DNA from: Typhlomys cinereus
Lineage: Eukaryota > Chordata > Mammalia > Rodentia > Platacanthomyidae
Assembly: GCA_023101885.1 (NCBI GenBank)
Contig: JALPQD010000006.1
Coordinates: 10,249,085 to 10,313,084, forward strand
Length of the DNA: 64,000 bases
Reading direction: 5' to 3'
The position numbers and the translations under genes were made by a program. Under the pieces are notes generated by a model. The model was not told where the DNA came from. It did no database searches and saw only the letters and a program-made list of their open reading frames with translations. Below are positions 46,986 to 59,768 of the stretch, one piece after another. The first letter of the stretch is position 1, and every line of letters starts with the position of its first letter.

Positions 46986-49080
46986 ATACTTGCATGCAAT
47001 GCATAGTGAACCAATTCATTAACACTACTTTAATTTGAATATTGTTTTAAAGCCCACTAGGAGATTTTTTTCTAGATATGAAAAATTGAACATATTTACT
47101 ATAGAAAGTACAAGAATGGAGAATATTTACTTTTAACTTCTTAATTCCAGACAATAGTTTAAAGAATCTATTTTTAGTTAAGTTAGGATTTCACCCTCTG
47201 CCTCTTAGATTATGACAAATACTGACTAGTCTCATGCTGTTAAGATCAAAAGTTTTACTTTCCATTGTCTTTGAGTTTGATTTGAAGCTTTACTCTCCAT
47301 AATACAATTTAAATTGTATTTCAAATCTCTATATAAAATTCATTCCCATTTTCATGCCACGGATTTTTCTGGAACTTATTTTCCATTCTTTTTTTTTTCC
47401 CTTAGTCTTCTAACTATGCTCAGGAAATTTAAGGTAGAGTGAGTCCTTCTTTATTCTCACATTAGTTTTCTTTTCTATCTAGATTGTTATATGATTTCTC
47501 AACTATTCTTAATATCCTCAGGACAGAAAAAATAAAAAGCATGAAATTAAAAATTGCATACATATTGTGACCTTAAACACCTCATGATATTTATCATTTT
47601 AATTGAAAATTCAGTTAAACCAAGACAAAGCATGATGCTACAGTGTTAGAAAAAAGAAAACTACTACTGAGCTAATACTGTGAAACCAATCCTTTGATTA
47701 TAGCATCTGTAGACAAATTATGTTATTACTTAGCACAGATCATGTGACTAAGCATAGTAAATATGACTCCTGTATTATAGCAAGTATACCTGAGTTAAGA
47801 AAGGCCCATTGGCATGATAATGTTCATATAGTTAGTATGTAGCAAGTCAAAACTTTGAATCTAATTCTGATATTAAAAAACAAAATTTTCATAAGGATTT
47901 TCTGCTAAAAGAATTAGGTAAATGTATCACTAAGATTGCTTTGAGTGCTGATATTCGGTAAATGTAGACATGCAAGGAGTGATTTTTTTTATAACTATAC
48001 TAACTTCAGTTTAGTCTGGTAGCTACCAAAGACAAAAATCATTTGGGAATCTCTAAAAAGAAAACAGAAGTATGATTCTGGAGATGGAAAAGTAAAAAAG
48101 CCAATTGCCAACCTTTCCATTACATTCCAAGTTTATTCATGGAAAATGCTTGGGATTTAAGTGACAAAATTTAGACAAACGGAGAAGTCAGGGTTTAGCT
48201 TAATATCATATCAAATATCAACAATGTGCAGAGTGTAAACTTGGGTGCTCACAGTCTGCCTTGTCATCGGAAAAGCATGCTACTATAACCAAATTAAGAT
48301 ACGTAAGTATGCTTGTGCCCCGCCCTGTAGCTTCAAAGCTGACCGCCAGAGGATCAAGACACTGACATTTACAGTCCTTGGTAATCCCAGTTAACTCACA
48401 ACAGCCAGTGTGTTCTCCATATAAGGCAACAGCATGTCTGTGCTGCACAGTCTAGGACTCTACAGAGAAACCAGGCTCTGGAAAGCTCACAGGTCATGAA
48501 TGCTGAGCCCTGCACTGGCAAGACAGCAAATGGTCCATTCTTTTCATTTGCCAAATGTACCCCTCATGAAGTAAGAGATTAAGTTCCCTCTGGAATAATC
48601 CCTACTCCAGCACTATCACTTATGGTAAAGACTGGAATGTTTGAGCTCGATGAACATTTGAACTCACTGGTTGAGCTTCCTGGATTGACAGGGCAATCAG
48701 AGAATTTAGTGAATGGAGTTAAGGAATAATGACCCCCAACTTCATTCTTTCTAGAAGTTTCTGAGGATCTTACTGTAGAAGGGTTAAGAACTCTGAATTA
48801 AGCCGTGGCTGTTCTCACGATCCTGCTTCTGCATGATTCTAGGCTAACTGATGTCCATCTTAGTAGTGATGACTATCAATGATAGTATAAAAGGTATTGC
48901 CAGTAGATTTCACATACAGAGGGTTGCATGAATTATATTTTTATTCCTAATATCAATTAAGATATGAATGATCAGTAATAGAATGAGGAAAGAGAGAGTA
49001 GAATAATGCTAGTCATTTTACACTTTGAATATGTAGGGATCATCAACCATGCATATGGCTATGCATATGCAAATATATCA
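46986..49080. other. unique-looking sequence
   Basis: AT-rich to about 48200, then slightly GC-richer. No gene or repeat recognised. Confidence 0.5.
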
Positions 49081-49084
49081 GTGA

Positions 49085-49421
49085 AGCCACAAGTGTCTCC
49101 TGCCTGCCATAAAGAAACAGCAAAAATGACGTAAGGGAGGAAGTGGCTATTTTGGTCTACATTATATTAGGAAAGGCACGGTGGTCAGGGCATGAGGCAA
49201 CTGCTCTATCTGCAATCAAGAAGCAGAAAGGGATGATGCTGGTTTCCATTTTACTTTCTCCTTTTTATTCAGATGGGAACTTCAGTTCACGAGATGGTAT
49301 TGCCCAAATTTACTGTGGGTCTTCCCTGGTCATGTAAACTTTCTGTAAATACTCTCATAGAGGTGTGTTTCCATGATGATTCAAAATCCCCTCAAGCTAA
49401 CAATCAAAATTAACCATCACA
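49085..49421 (-). mobile_element. ERVL-type LTR, diverged
   Basis: 'gacgtaagggaggaagtggc', 'catagaggtgtgtttccatg' and the end 'aattaaccatcaca' fit the reverse complement of an MLT2/ERVL-like LTR, whose 5' end reads tgtgatggttaatt. The middle is poorly conserved. Confidence 0.6.
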
Positions 49422-50063
49422 GGGACCCAGCATTTGTGACATTAACCTGCATCAGTCACAGCACAGCACATACAGCCTCAGAGCCATGAGCACAAAAGAT
49501 GATGCTACAGGACATCCTTCAGAAGGCCCAGTTAAGTTTAACTTTATTAAACTTATAATGACTATTAATTAAAGTAACTGAAAGGTTTTTGGTTTGTAAA
49601 AATGCAGAGAATAGCTTTACTAAAACTATTGAAGTAGCATGGTCCCTTCTCTTTTTTCTAAAACCTTATTATCCCCTTCTGAGGCTGATGCTTATTGATC
49701 ACTTGGGACCAGGTATCTTTTTCTATTGATGATCACTTGAAACTTGCATAGCTAGAATCCCACCAACTGTATGCTTGGCAGTAAAATCTCAGAGGTCTGA
49801 AAAAGAACTATTGACTCACTGGTGTGTTGAAATTTATTTCAGAATGATGTGTTAGCCATTGCAGGGACATTCATTTTCTGTAAGTGGGGACAGTTGTGAC
49901 AACTTTAGATGAATTTTAGGTAAACTGAAGGGATATATTTGGGGATTTTTAGTTCCTGAAGATAATGCTATTTCACAATCTTTCTCTTGATGAACATTAG
50001 TCAAAAACTCTTTAGGAAAAGAAAAAAAAAGAGGTTGGGAAGCTTGAAAAGAAAGTGCCCTGG

Positions 50064-50280
50064 GGGTGATGAGATCACTCAGGAATTAAGGCCTTTGTCT
50101 TCAAGCAAAAGAGCTTGGGTTAGGATCCCCAGTTTCCATGTAAAAAATGCCATGAAGAAATGGCAGAAGCCTGCAGTCTGGTCATAGAAGGTGGAGCCTA
50201 AAAGTCCCAGAGCAAAGCAACAAGGAGGTAGAGCTATTACTGAACTCACATTAATTTAACCTCACAACTGAGCATTGCCA
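50064..50280 (+). mobile_element. older (CA)n-family SINE, tail lost
   Basis: 'gggggtgatgagatcactca', 'ttgggttaggatccccagtt', 'atgtaaaaaatgcca', 'atggcagaagcctgcagtct' and 'agagcaaagcaacaaggagg' match the subfamily at 40088. The (CA)n and A-rich tail cannot be found. Confidence 0.7.
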
Positions 50281-52500
50281 AACTCAGGCATTCCATCAAA
50301 TAGCAGGTAAACATAGATAATGTCTATTTATTCAATAAAGTGTCATGTATTTCAGTGGCTTCTCTAAATCAGAGTTAATCTTAGTCTATTTATTCCCAAA
50401 TACATTTTCTATGTTGCTTAATAGGAAGTTCCTTTTGGCATGAGGTCCAAAACCCTAGTGCTGTAGGCATCATCCAGAGCTGATATGAAGATGCTAGACT
50501 GAATTCTCTTTGATATGAGATTCCTTCCAAATTAAGGCAACAGATTCAGGGACTCTCTTGCATGAAAGCGTTTTCTGTAGTATAGTGGTTACCATGATTC
50601 AGGGACTGTCTTGCAAAAGTAGGGCCAAAATTTATTGCACATTATTATCAATATCCTTCATGACAACATTTGAGACACTGTGTTAATAAGTTAGTCTATA
50701 TTTTTAAATAGCACTTAAGTTCATATAGTAATATATTATTTCATCAAATAAATAAATTCTCTTTCCTCAGAAAACAAACTGCTATGGAATACAATGAAAA
50801 GTCCACTAAAACAATTTTTTTTAAATTAGGTAGCAATTTTAGTTATGTTACTACCAATAATATTGATATCTCACTAGATTGAAAGCCTTTATTAATTTTT
50901 TAAGTTACAAATCTTGGAAAATCTCTACAATTTTTCACTTGGACTATGAGTATTTCAAGAACACAAATTTCATATGTCTACAAAATTTTACTTAGGTATT
51001 TTGACCTTTTCCCATTAGCTTTTGTACATGACACATCAATGAATTCACATAATTTCTTTATGCTTGGAAGCTTGGTATTTTCATAACAACACCTTCATAC
51101 CCTTTTAGCATCTCCTTACCTCATTCTACTTGTCTCTCCTAAAATCTAATGTAAGAACATGTTAATCTAAAATAACATTTCCTTTAAAGTAATAAAACCC
51201 TCCTTGAATTTACAAAAATAATAAATCTCCTTCTTTTTAAATGACAAGTTAATAGAGCCTAAAAGAATGGACTTTTCTTTGAGCACAAAGATGTGCATCA
51301 AGTTTCCAATGAAGTAATGTTTACCTCCCTTCCATGCCACGCAGTATCATTTGCTATTACTGGTTACTTTTTAAATGGAGTATTTCTTTTTACTCAGTTG
51401 ACTTGGAAACACATGCTTTTTTAATTTTTTTGCATTCATTTTGACATTAAAATAAAATATGATTTCTTTTGAACATACTTCAAAGGGCACTAGTGTTGGA
51501 GGCAAAATAACTGCCTTCAATTTACTTGACAAGATCTGCCCTCCTTATCATCCGAATCAGTGACTCAGCTTTGCCTTGCTCAGCCAATGCAGTGATTGTC
51601 CTGTTACTAATGCTAGGGAGATCTCTGCAGAAGCATGACTAAAGAGCAGGGACAAGATCCATGTTTGCATGAGTATTCTGCTTTCCTTCATCCTTTGTTT
51701 AAGTCATGGTATTCCATTGTTGTTGCTACACCTTTCAGAAACCATGGAACATTTTAATTTTTCAGGTATAACAAGATAGAGATGTGTTCATCCATTTATT
51801 CATTAAGCATGTATGTGTATGTGGTGTTTGTATGTGTGTATGGGTATTTGGGTGTAAACATTCATGAATGTGAAAGCAGAGTGTAGGTGCTGACATTATC
51901 CTAAATCACAAATTATATAACATTCTAATAAAGGAAAAATAAGTGTGAATTTAAGTGTTTGATAATATTTGATTGAGGGATTTTTTTGCTGCTTTTACAA
52001 GTATTTATGCAAATGACGACATGTCATAGAATTGTAGATAAAGATACATATTGATGAAGAAAGTATTATTGATGAAAACATGAACTCACTGATCAGACAA
52101 TACCAACTCCATTTCCCAATGTTTCTGTCATAAGAATTGAAATTCATGTTGAAGCATATGTAAGTCTCATAAAAATGCAAACATACTTATTAGGAAAGTC
52201 CAATATACTCTCAGGGGATATTAGAACCAATTTGAAGGTAAGGGTTCAGAAATTGAGCAAGACACAGCCATATGCTACAGAATTGCTATTAAGAGAAATA
52301 GGGATAATGGTTCAACACTTCATCCAGTGGAACAGGTGGGGCTAGGTTAGAATTGTCACAGTACAGGTAAATAAAATTCAAATTCCACTGGATTTTCTTC
52401 ATTTAGAATAAAAGAACCAAAGGTTATAAAATCTTTGCTTTACTTTGAGCTCTTCCATGAGCCAATTTTAAAATAATTTAAATTAATTATATAATTATCC
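50281..52500. other. unique-looking sequence
   Basis: AT-rich. No gene or repeat recognised. Confidence 0.5.
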
Positions 52501-52505
52501 CCCAA

Positions 52506-52928
52506 TGTGATAGTTAATCTTGGTTGTCAACTTGACTACACGTGGCATTAACTAAGATCAGCCTTCAGACTGACTACCTGAAGAGATTATTCAGATCAAC
52601 ACATTTACAATATGAAGACCAGCTTTAGATCTGATTGGAACCTCCCAGTAGCAAAACAGATAAAAGGAACCAGAGAACAGAAGACTTTGAACAGAGACTC
52701 TCTGCTTTTTCAACTCCCCAGAAATCCTCCAGTCTTCAGCCATCACCCACTGGCTCTAGGATGTCTGCAGTGACTTAGCCTGCCTCCAGTTTCAGCTACC
52801 AGCCGTATCACCTCCCCCATGAAAGATTGTTTCTCCCTTCTGGAACCGTACATTGAATAAATCTCTCTTTCTTAAGTTGCTTGACTTTGAGTGCTCTCTC
52901 ACAGCAACAGTTAAGAGTAGCCATTACA
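52506..52928 (+). mobile_element. solo ERVL-type LTR
   Basis: Starts 'tgtgatagttaatcttggtt' and 'gtcaacttgactacacgtgg', carries a poly(A) signal in 'attgaataaatctctctttc', and ends 'gagtagccattaca'. TG...CA ends and size (423 bp) fit a complete LTR. Flanks 'cccaa' (52501-52505) and 'ccgaa' (52929-52933) are a 5-bp TSD with one mismatch. With no internal viral region, it is a solo LTR left by recombination. Confidence 0.82.
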
Positions 52929-52933
52929 CCGAA

Positions 52934-55890
52934 TAATTAGAAGACCACAAACTCTGTCAGATACTAGTGCTATTGACTTAGAGGCAAACAAAATTAAAAG
53001 GGACTTACCCCCCCAATTGTGAAACTCCACACAAACAGCAAACACAGCATTACCACAAAATGTGTAATAATGCTAGAAACTAAAAATAGCTAAAGAAAGA
53101 CCATGCAATTAGGAAAGATCTTTTGGAAAACAGCATTTAAATTTTGCATAATCCAGTCCCCTCCCACCTCCTGGGGAACTTCAGAAACATGTGACCAGCT
53201 AACATTACTAAAAATGTAAATAGCTGAACCTAAGAACAATTTCAAATGAGAGCATTTACTTAAAAATTTTCTGAAGAAATATATTTTGACAAACATCAAG
53301 GGCCACTGATTTCAGTTGATATCAGAAAGCATCAAGGAGCCCAGAAGAAAGGAGAGGTGCCAAAGCACCAGGAAGTTTTTCCATTTAGGAAATAAAAGGG
53401 AGGCAGGGAGGAATAGATTAGGCCTGGCACTGGGTCATTAACACCGCAAAGCAAGCTGGAGATATTGGTATTTTATCCCATGTCCAATGGAAAGGCATTA
53501 AGCATTCAGGAGGGCACTGACACAACCAAATTTTACAACTCAACTGTACCACCTCTCTAGAAAAAGTCCTGGATGGGTCAAAGGAAGAACTAAAGGCTAC
53601 GGAAAAGAAAGAGTGACAAAGGCTTGCACTGGGAGAGAAAAAATATGTTGACCCATTTCAGAAATGGAGATGACTTTTGCTGCATTAAACAAAGAAAAAA
53701 AGCACAAAGGGTGAGACGATGTAAGCTCGTTGTTTTAAACAGCTGGATGAAAGATGTGCACTTGCTGAGATGCTTAAGGCCAGAGTAGTAGATGGTGTGG
53801 CTGATTTTGTACCTGTAAATGCAAGGTGCCCATGAAACATCCAAGAAGTGTCATGTAGGCAGCTGGATGAATCAATCTTAGGAAAAATCTAAATTGTAAT
53901 TTAGAAGTCAACTGAATACAAACAGAGCATGAAGTCAAGTACGCTGGGGGAGCCGAGACTCATAAGGCACGGTTGGTTAACTCTACTCACCACACGATTG
54001 CTGCAACATGAACATCTCTCAGACCCCAGTGAATCTCAGTTCTGTCCCAGGGCCTGTGGAAACACTCATCGCTAGACTGTGCCTCCTGAAGTTTCTGATC
54101 TTGTGGACAGGAGATGGGGACTGTGAATTTTCACTTTTAACAAGTTCTGCACATGACAGAACACTGCCCACAGGCCTGCACTCAAGAACGCTGCCATCTG
54201 AGGTCTCTCTTCCTTTCCTGCTGTGTAACAGAACCGTGCCATCTGCAAAAAAAAGTCCAAATGCCAAGGAGATTTTATGATTGGCATATGAAAGGATTTT
54301 AAAATGAAAGGAGAAATATGGTCACAGAAAAGGTTAAGAACTGTTTTATGATTTAACAATTTATTTTTTATTAATGTGGGACAATCGAGACAATTGACAA
54401 ACCTTTCCTGAGCATCTTTTTCATGCAAAGTGTTTTCCCTCAAGACAAGTCTGCTGCTCTCGAAAAGTAAGTCACATCTATTCTGTTCTTAGTGTTGCAG
54501 CTGTTTTTAAAGGATCTAATGAGAATTAGCGATGGCATTTCCTAAGGCATCATTCTTCTTATGTAGTGAAGGAAGACTCGAGGCATGACACTAAGAGAGG
54601 CGAGCCACAGACACCAGGATAGAGTCATATTTTGCTCATCACAAACCAAAAAATGAAATTCCATTTGGGTATGATCATAAGACATTATTCAAAGGCAGGC
54701 TTAAAATGCATTGCTGCTGCTGCTACTGTTTAGAAAAATACATTCCCTTATTAGACCCCTCCATTTGCTATACCATGAAGTTGGGTTTCACATTTCTTTA
54801 CAGAATTGTCAAGGTAAATAAGTTATTCAGCTTCAACTGACATTCTTCTTTGGATGGTTTGTGAAGCAGTCAACCTGATGTTTCAAAAAGAGACAGCTAA
54901 ACAAACACTCCAAACCCACTGAGAGGTATACTGTCATCCAACTTCTAAAGCAGTCTAGTATTATTATCTACTCAGATACAATCACACATTCTTCCTTTGA
55001 AGTCCTAATTTGTTAACAGATTTGCATTCAAGAGTAATATCTATAAAGTGACTGAATGAGAAAAAGGGCTTATTTTGTACAAAACTAAGATTAAGACAAT
55101 TTAGAAGCTTACGAATGTGAGTAGCAATTCCTGACTTTGGTCTGGGTACTTGCTGTGATTTTTAAAATGATATCAAACAAAAGCCTCAGGTTACCACAGG
55201 AACAATAAAGGAGGCTTTCATATTCCTTTTCCTCTAGCCAAGCAAATGACATTTGCTTACTTCCAGTCCTCAGGAGAAGAAAATATTAGTTGGGACCTCT
55301 ATACTCCATACCTGACTTGGTGAACTGGTTTGGACAGCATTACAAACCCCACAGAAAAGCTGCTAATACTCTGAAAAAATTCAAATGTTTCAAGTGAAGT
55401 TGTAGTTTTCCCTTTCCTCTTGCCTCTAAGTGAGGGAAATCACAACTTGGTACATTTGCCATGGGTCTCATTGGCACCTGAACACATTGTCCGTCCTCAT
55501 CTAAAATATTAGAGGTCAGCTGATCTTAGTCTCTAGTAGAGGCATTAAGCAGTAAATAAGCAGATTTCTGAGCAATAAGAGTCTTCTCGTTGGAGCTGTC
55601 TAAACAACTCATGTCCTAATCCTTTGATGGATACCAAGGGAAGGGGAATAAAGCCTTGGCATGGCTTAATGTGTCTTAATCCATTTCCTTCCCATGAAAA
55701 CCAAAAAGAGGTATTACTTTTTATGGTTCTTCAGTCTATTAATTTTAATTATGAAGTCTCCAATCTCATAAAGGGAAATCTGACTGTCTCCAGTTGTATA
55801 AGATTAAATGACTGAATAGAGGTATTGAAACATGATTAGCAGAATGTTTTGCATCATAATATTATGCCCAACACAGGTGAAGGAATGTGA
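52934..55890. other. unique-looking sequence
   Basis: No recognised repeat. Overlapping frames of 82-123 codons around 54008-54443 lie on both strands with no domain. A short (GCT)4-5 lies near 54711. Confidence 0.5.
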
Positions 55891-55894
55891 TGAT

Positions 55895-56330
55895 GAATAT
55901 ATAGACATAGAATAAATATAGGTACAGATTATATCAATATAAATGCAGATATAAATATACATGGATATAGATATGGGTAGATCTACCTATAGATGTGGAT
56001 AGCTATAGATGGTATATAGTTATAAATAGTAAAGATATATAGATACAGATAGATTTTATATAGGTGATTATATATTCTTATATAGATACAGATGTATAGA
56101 TATATAGATATAGATTGATACTAATAGATATAGCTATATATAAATATAAAAGCATACCATACATGTATGTAGACATAGATACAAATGTAAATACATACAT
56201 ATAGAGATTACATAGATTTAGATATGGACTATGTAAATATAGATGAAAGAGAATGATATTGGACATAAATATAGATATAATACATATGTAGATGTAGGTG
56301 GTATATAAATGATATAGAAATGGAGATGAT
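55895..56330. repeat. degenerate (ATAG/GATA)n region
   Basis: About 430 bp of impure 'atagat', 'gatata' and 'taaatata' units. The minus-strand frame at 56078-56266 (YLYIAISISINLYLYIYTS-like) is a low-complexity translation. Confidence 0.88.
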
Positions 56331-56913
56331 GTTTTTAAAATTACTCATTAAGCAGCTGTCTTATTTCAGATTCTTGACAAATAAGCATCAAGACAAGATT
56401 GGACACACATGAATCATTGAAAGTATAGATTAAAAAATTCCCATCTCTTCACAATTTATTCATATTACTTCCTACTTCTTATAAAATAACATTATTTTCA
56501 ATAATAATATTTTAGATTTTAAGAAAAGCACTGCTTCAGCTAAGTTGATAATAAAACAAATTGTGTTTCTTACAGGTTCCTGATGCCTCTGTGTTATATA
56601 TCTGACATGGACCATAGCAGTTAATTCCCAGAGCTAAAATGCTTAGCTCAGAGAAGGGGAATGTATCGCTCTCATTTAACAAACAATGATAATATGTATA
56701 TAACATGCTCAAAAAGTTATAGCTAATATACTTCAGGGCTGAGGTTTTAGTGTAACAAGTCTGTCCAACTTGTTGACAATGAGATGCAACATTGTGATCT
56801 ATAAAGTTCATGCTGGTGAACTTTGCAATCTAGTTACAAAAAAAGAAACCTGTCAGCAAAGAAACCCTCATAATTTTTTAAGTAAGTTCACAATTTTGTG
56901 TTAGGTCACATTC

Positions 56914-57319
56914 TGTGATAGTTAGATACACACGTATCAATTTGACAATTGTAGACTGAGCTATGGGAACATCTGTGAAGAGTTAATAATTAGAGAAAGC
57001 CCTAAGAAAACCTGCAGGAGAATGTCTATTGGTGGGAAAGGTCCAGGCAATGATGGTAGGGATTATTCCCTGGCAGGTGGATAAGATGGAAGGAACTGAC
57101 ATACTTGGACAGAGAAGCTGTCTAGTGGATGGGACTTGCTCCTTTTTCTACAATCTTGTGGGTACGGTGTAGCCAGTTCCTTGGCTCCTAGTGTTGATAT
57201 GAGCTCCTCTGCATTCTGGATTAACTGTAACTAGACAATTCTAAACCGGAATAAAATCCCTTGATCCCATGAACCATGTGGTCATGAATTTATCAGCAAC
57301 ATGTAGGCAAACTGAAACA
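56914..57319 (+). mobile_element. ERVL-type LTR, probably solo
   Basis: Starts 'tgtgatagttagatacacac', contains 'gggtacggtgtagccagttc', a poly(A)-signal region 'ccggaataaaatcccttgat', and ends 'aggcaaactgaaaca'. At 406 bp it is near full length. No exact TSD was found. Confidence 0.7.
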
Positions 57320-57410
57320 GCCACATTTATAAATATCATTGACTGTGTGTGTCCTCAAGTTGCACATTGGACCCACCTCAATAGTCCAGTTATCTTTGTC
57401 CATTTTTTTA

Positions 57411-57460
57411 AACTATATTGTCTCTCAAATAAATGAACTATATTGTCTCTCAAATAAATG
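57411..57460 (+). repeat. perfect 25-bp tandem duplication
   Basis: The unit beginning 'aactatattgtctctcaaat' (57411-57435) is repeated without a mismatch at 57436-57460. Confidence 0.97.
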
Positions 57461-58960
57461 GAAAAGATAAAAATGGTCTATGAGTAAGTATTTTCACCAT
57501 CTAGTGTAATCTAGGTGTTGAGGAAGATGACAAAGTAAAAGGAGCGAGCCTCCTTTCACTTACTCATATGAGGATCTAAAGGGACAGCAAGTATTTTACA
57601 AAAAAGTGTCATGAGTATTGGATAATTACCTACTTCATTATGTAACTGAAGGACTTCGGAATGCAAAGAAAGGGGACAATTCCTGAAGCAAGGAGAGCAG
57701 AATCTAAGGAAATGAGGTTGAAACTCCTCTGCTTAAAGCTTAAGAAAACAGAAAGGTTGTTCTCAGAGGAACCTTCTGCTCAGAGGATACACTCAAAGCA
57801 GAAACCTGACACATGAATTCATGAGACAGCAAGGAATCTTATCCAATCACCGCAGAAGGTGTGTAAGAGTTTCAGTGTTTGGTAGACACGTGAGTCCGTG
57901 GGCCAGCGAGTCCACGGATGACCAACTGAAAACCCACTTCTGATATTAAACTCACTTTCAAAGTCCTACTTTTTTCCTATCTTGGAGTTTAATGATAAAA
58001 TACTTTGAAAAAATTAAAAGCATTTTCAATTTCTAGAATGCATTTTGACTGAATTTTCTTCAAAACATATCCCTAAAAGGCAGACATCTAAAATTCTAAC
58101 AGAAAATGCTGCCTTAGTTACTCGTGACGCTGATTTAACAAGAAAACACGATTCACTAACTATATCCCTTTTGGAAGCTGAATCTTAAAAACAGAGAAAT
58201 TCTTTCAAGCAATGGGTAAGTTCAGGGATTATGAAAAGCTTAAGGGAATAAAAAAATAGACAAGATGCTTTAATGAGAAAAAGAAAACTGAACATCTTAG
58301 TATTTTCTTTTAAATAAATGGAGAAACATTTCTCGTGTATATGTGGAAAGTTAATGGTAGCGTGACAGGTCAATTTAAAATGTGTAATGTGCAGCACTGT
58401 TCCAGGCTGCAAGGAATTGGGGTCAGAGAATACAGAGTCTCTTTCTTTATCAAGCAATAGATCATGTGGTGACAGCTCCCATGAGCAGGCAACAGCTTCA
58501 GAATCCAGAGGCTTCAGGAAGGTCAGCTTGAAGCCCAGCGCCCTTTTTTTCCCTTCTCCACACAAACTTAGACAGTTCTGTACGTTAACACTGCAAGGGA
58601 TTAAAAAAAAAAAAAAAAAAGCAGCACATTTTAAACTTACCTTTGCCTTAAGCAAACAAACAAACAAAAAAAACAACAGAACTTCCTCACAGTTGTTAAG
58701 ATGCTCATTATTATTTCAATTTACTCTCTTTGTTTTCCTGGTCTCTGTCCCTCCCTCTCTTTCCCCATGTGAAACAGCTAGCAAAACTGATAGAGGTTTA
58801 AACAAAATGCAAACCCCTCTTGCTCACACTTATCTCCTGAAATTAGTGACTATGAATGTAACCAAGACATAAAATTTTTTAAATACAATAACAACTCCCA
58901 AACTAGTCATATACTTGGTATATCAACTGTGCCATTTCATTTCAATGAGGATCTCACAAT
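57461..58960. other. unique-looking sequence
   Basis: Contains A18-19 at about 58602-58620 and CAAA units near 58645. Frames of 163 (minus, 58185-58676) and 161 codons (plus, 58387-58872) overlap on opposite strands across these A-rich tracts. Both read poly-Phe or poly-Lys and neither shows a domain. I do not call either a gene. Confidence 0.5.
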
Positions 58961-58962
58961 TT

Positions 58963-59020
58963 CTGTGTGTGTGTGTGTGTGTGTGTGTCTGTGTGTGTAT
59001 TTGTGTGTGTGTGTGTGTTT
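58963..59020. repeat. interrupted (GT)n microsatellite
   Basis: GT units with 'gtgtctgtg' and 'gtatttgtg' breaks. No SINE is recognised around it. Confidence 0.95.
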
Positions 59021-59768
59021 AAAAGTTATTTGATGACTGTACAAATTATATTTCTTAGCTATAGAAGAAGCTCCAGTGGTTATTTGGATTAATGGAAAAG
59101 CTTACTAAAAATGATATCTCCCCAAATGTGCTAACTGAAACACTAGTTCCTGGGGATATCCAGGCTGTGACAAGAAGAAATGATCCAGGACCACAGGCAT
59201 TTGAGTGAAACAAATGCTGTTAGCACTCAGCTTCTCTGAATTATTCTTAAGACTGTACATTATTAACACCAAAAGAAGGCAATATTTTCTCCCTTCGCTG
59301 AACTAAGAAACCTATTGTTTTAATGGAGCACAGAATAAATTTCTAGGTAGTTTAATTTAGACAGTTTAAACACATTATGAGGGGAAGAAAGAAAAGAAGC
59401 TACTACAAATGAGGCAATTCATCTGGAATCCACCAAATAATGTCTACGCTTTTGTTTTATTGTTTGTTTAAATTAAGAGTTTTTAATGCCAAAAGTTTTC
59501 CTTGAAAAAAATGTGATTTTCAAGGTATTATGAGTTTCTTGATTCCTTTTCAATTTCCCTCACATTCTGGAAGTAAAAAAATGTTTCTCTAAAATATCTG
59601 AAAAGCTTATAATGATGATGCAATTTAAATTAAGCTCTTCACTAGAAAAATTCACAAAATGGAGAAAAAATATATCATAAATTCAGAACATAGAACTTGA
59701 GAGATATCTGAGTATCTTAAGCATTAACACCCCCAAATAAAAGCAATCATTTAAAATAAACAGTTTAA

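Noticed and set aside
54008..54443. Overlapping frames of 82-123 codons as a possible exon
   Set aside because: Frames lie on both strands, show no domain and no splice-site pairing that would support an exon.
55895..56330. Possible CRISPR or satellite array from regular ATAG motifs
   Set aside because: Units are impure tetranucleotide-like repeats with no constant spacer; it is a decayed microsatellite.
58185..58872. Two overlapping frames of 163 and 161 codons on opposite strands
   Set aside because: Both depend on reading A/T homopolymers as Phe or Lys runs, lack domains, and overlap antisense, a pattern of chance openness.
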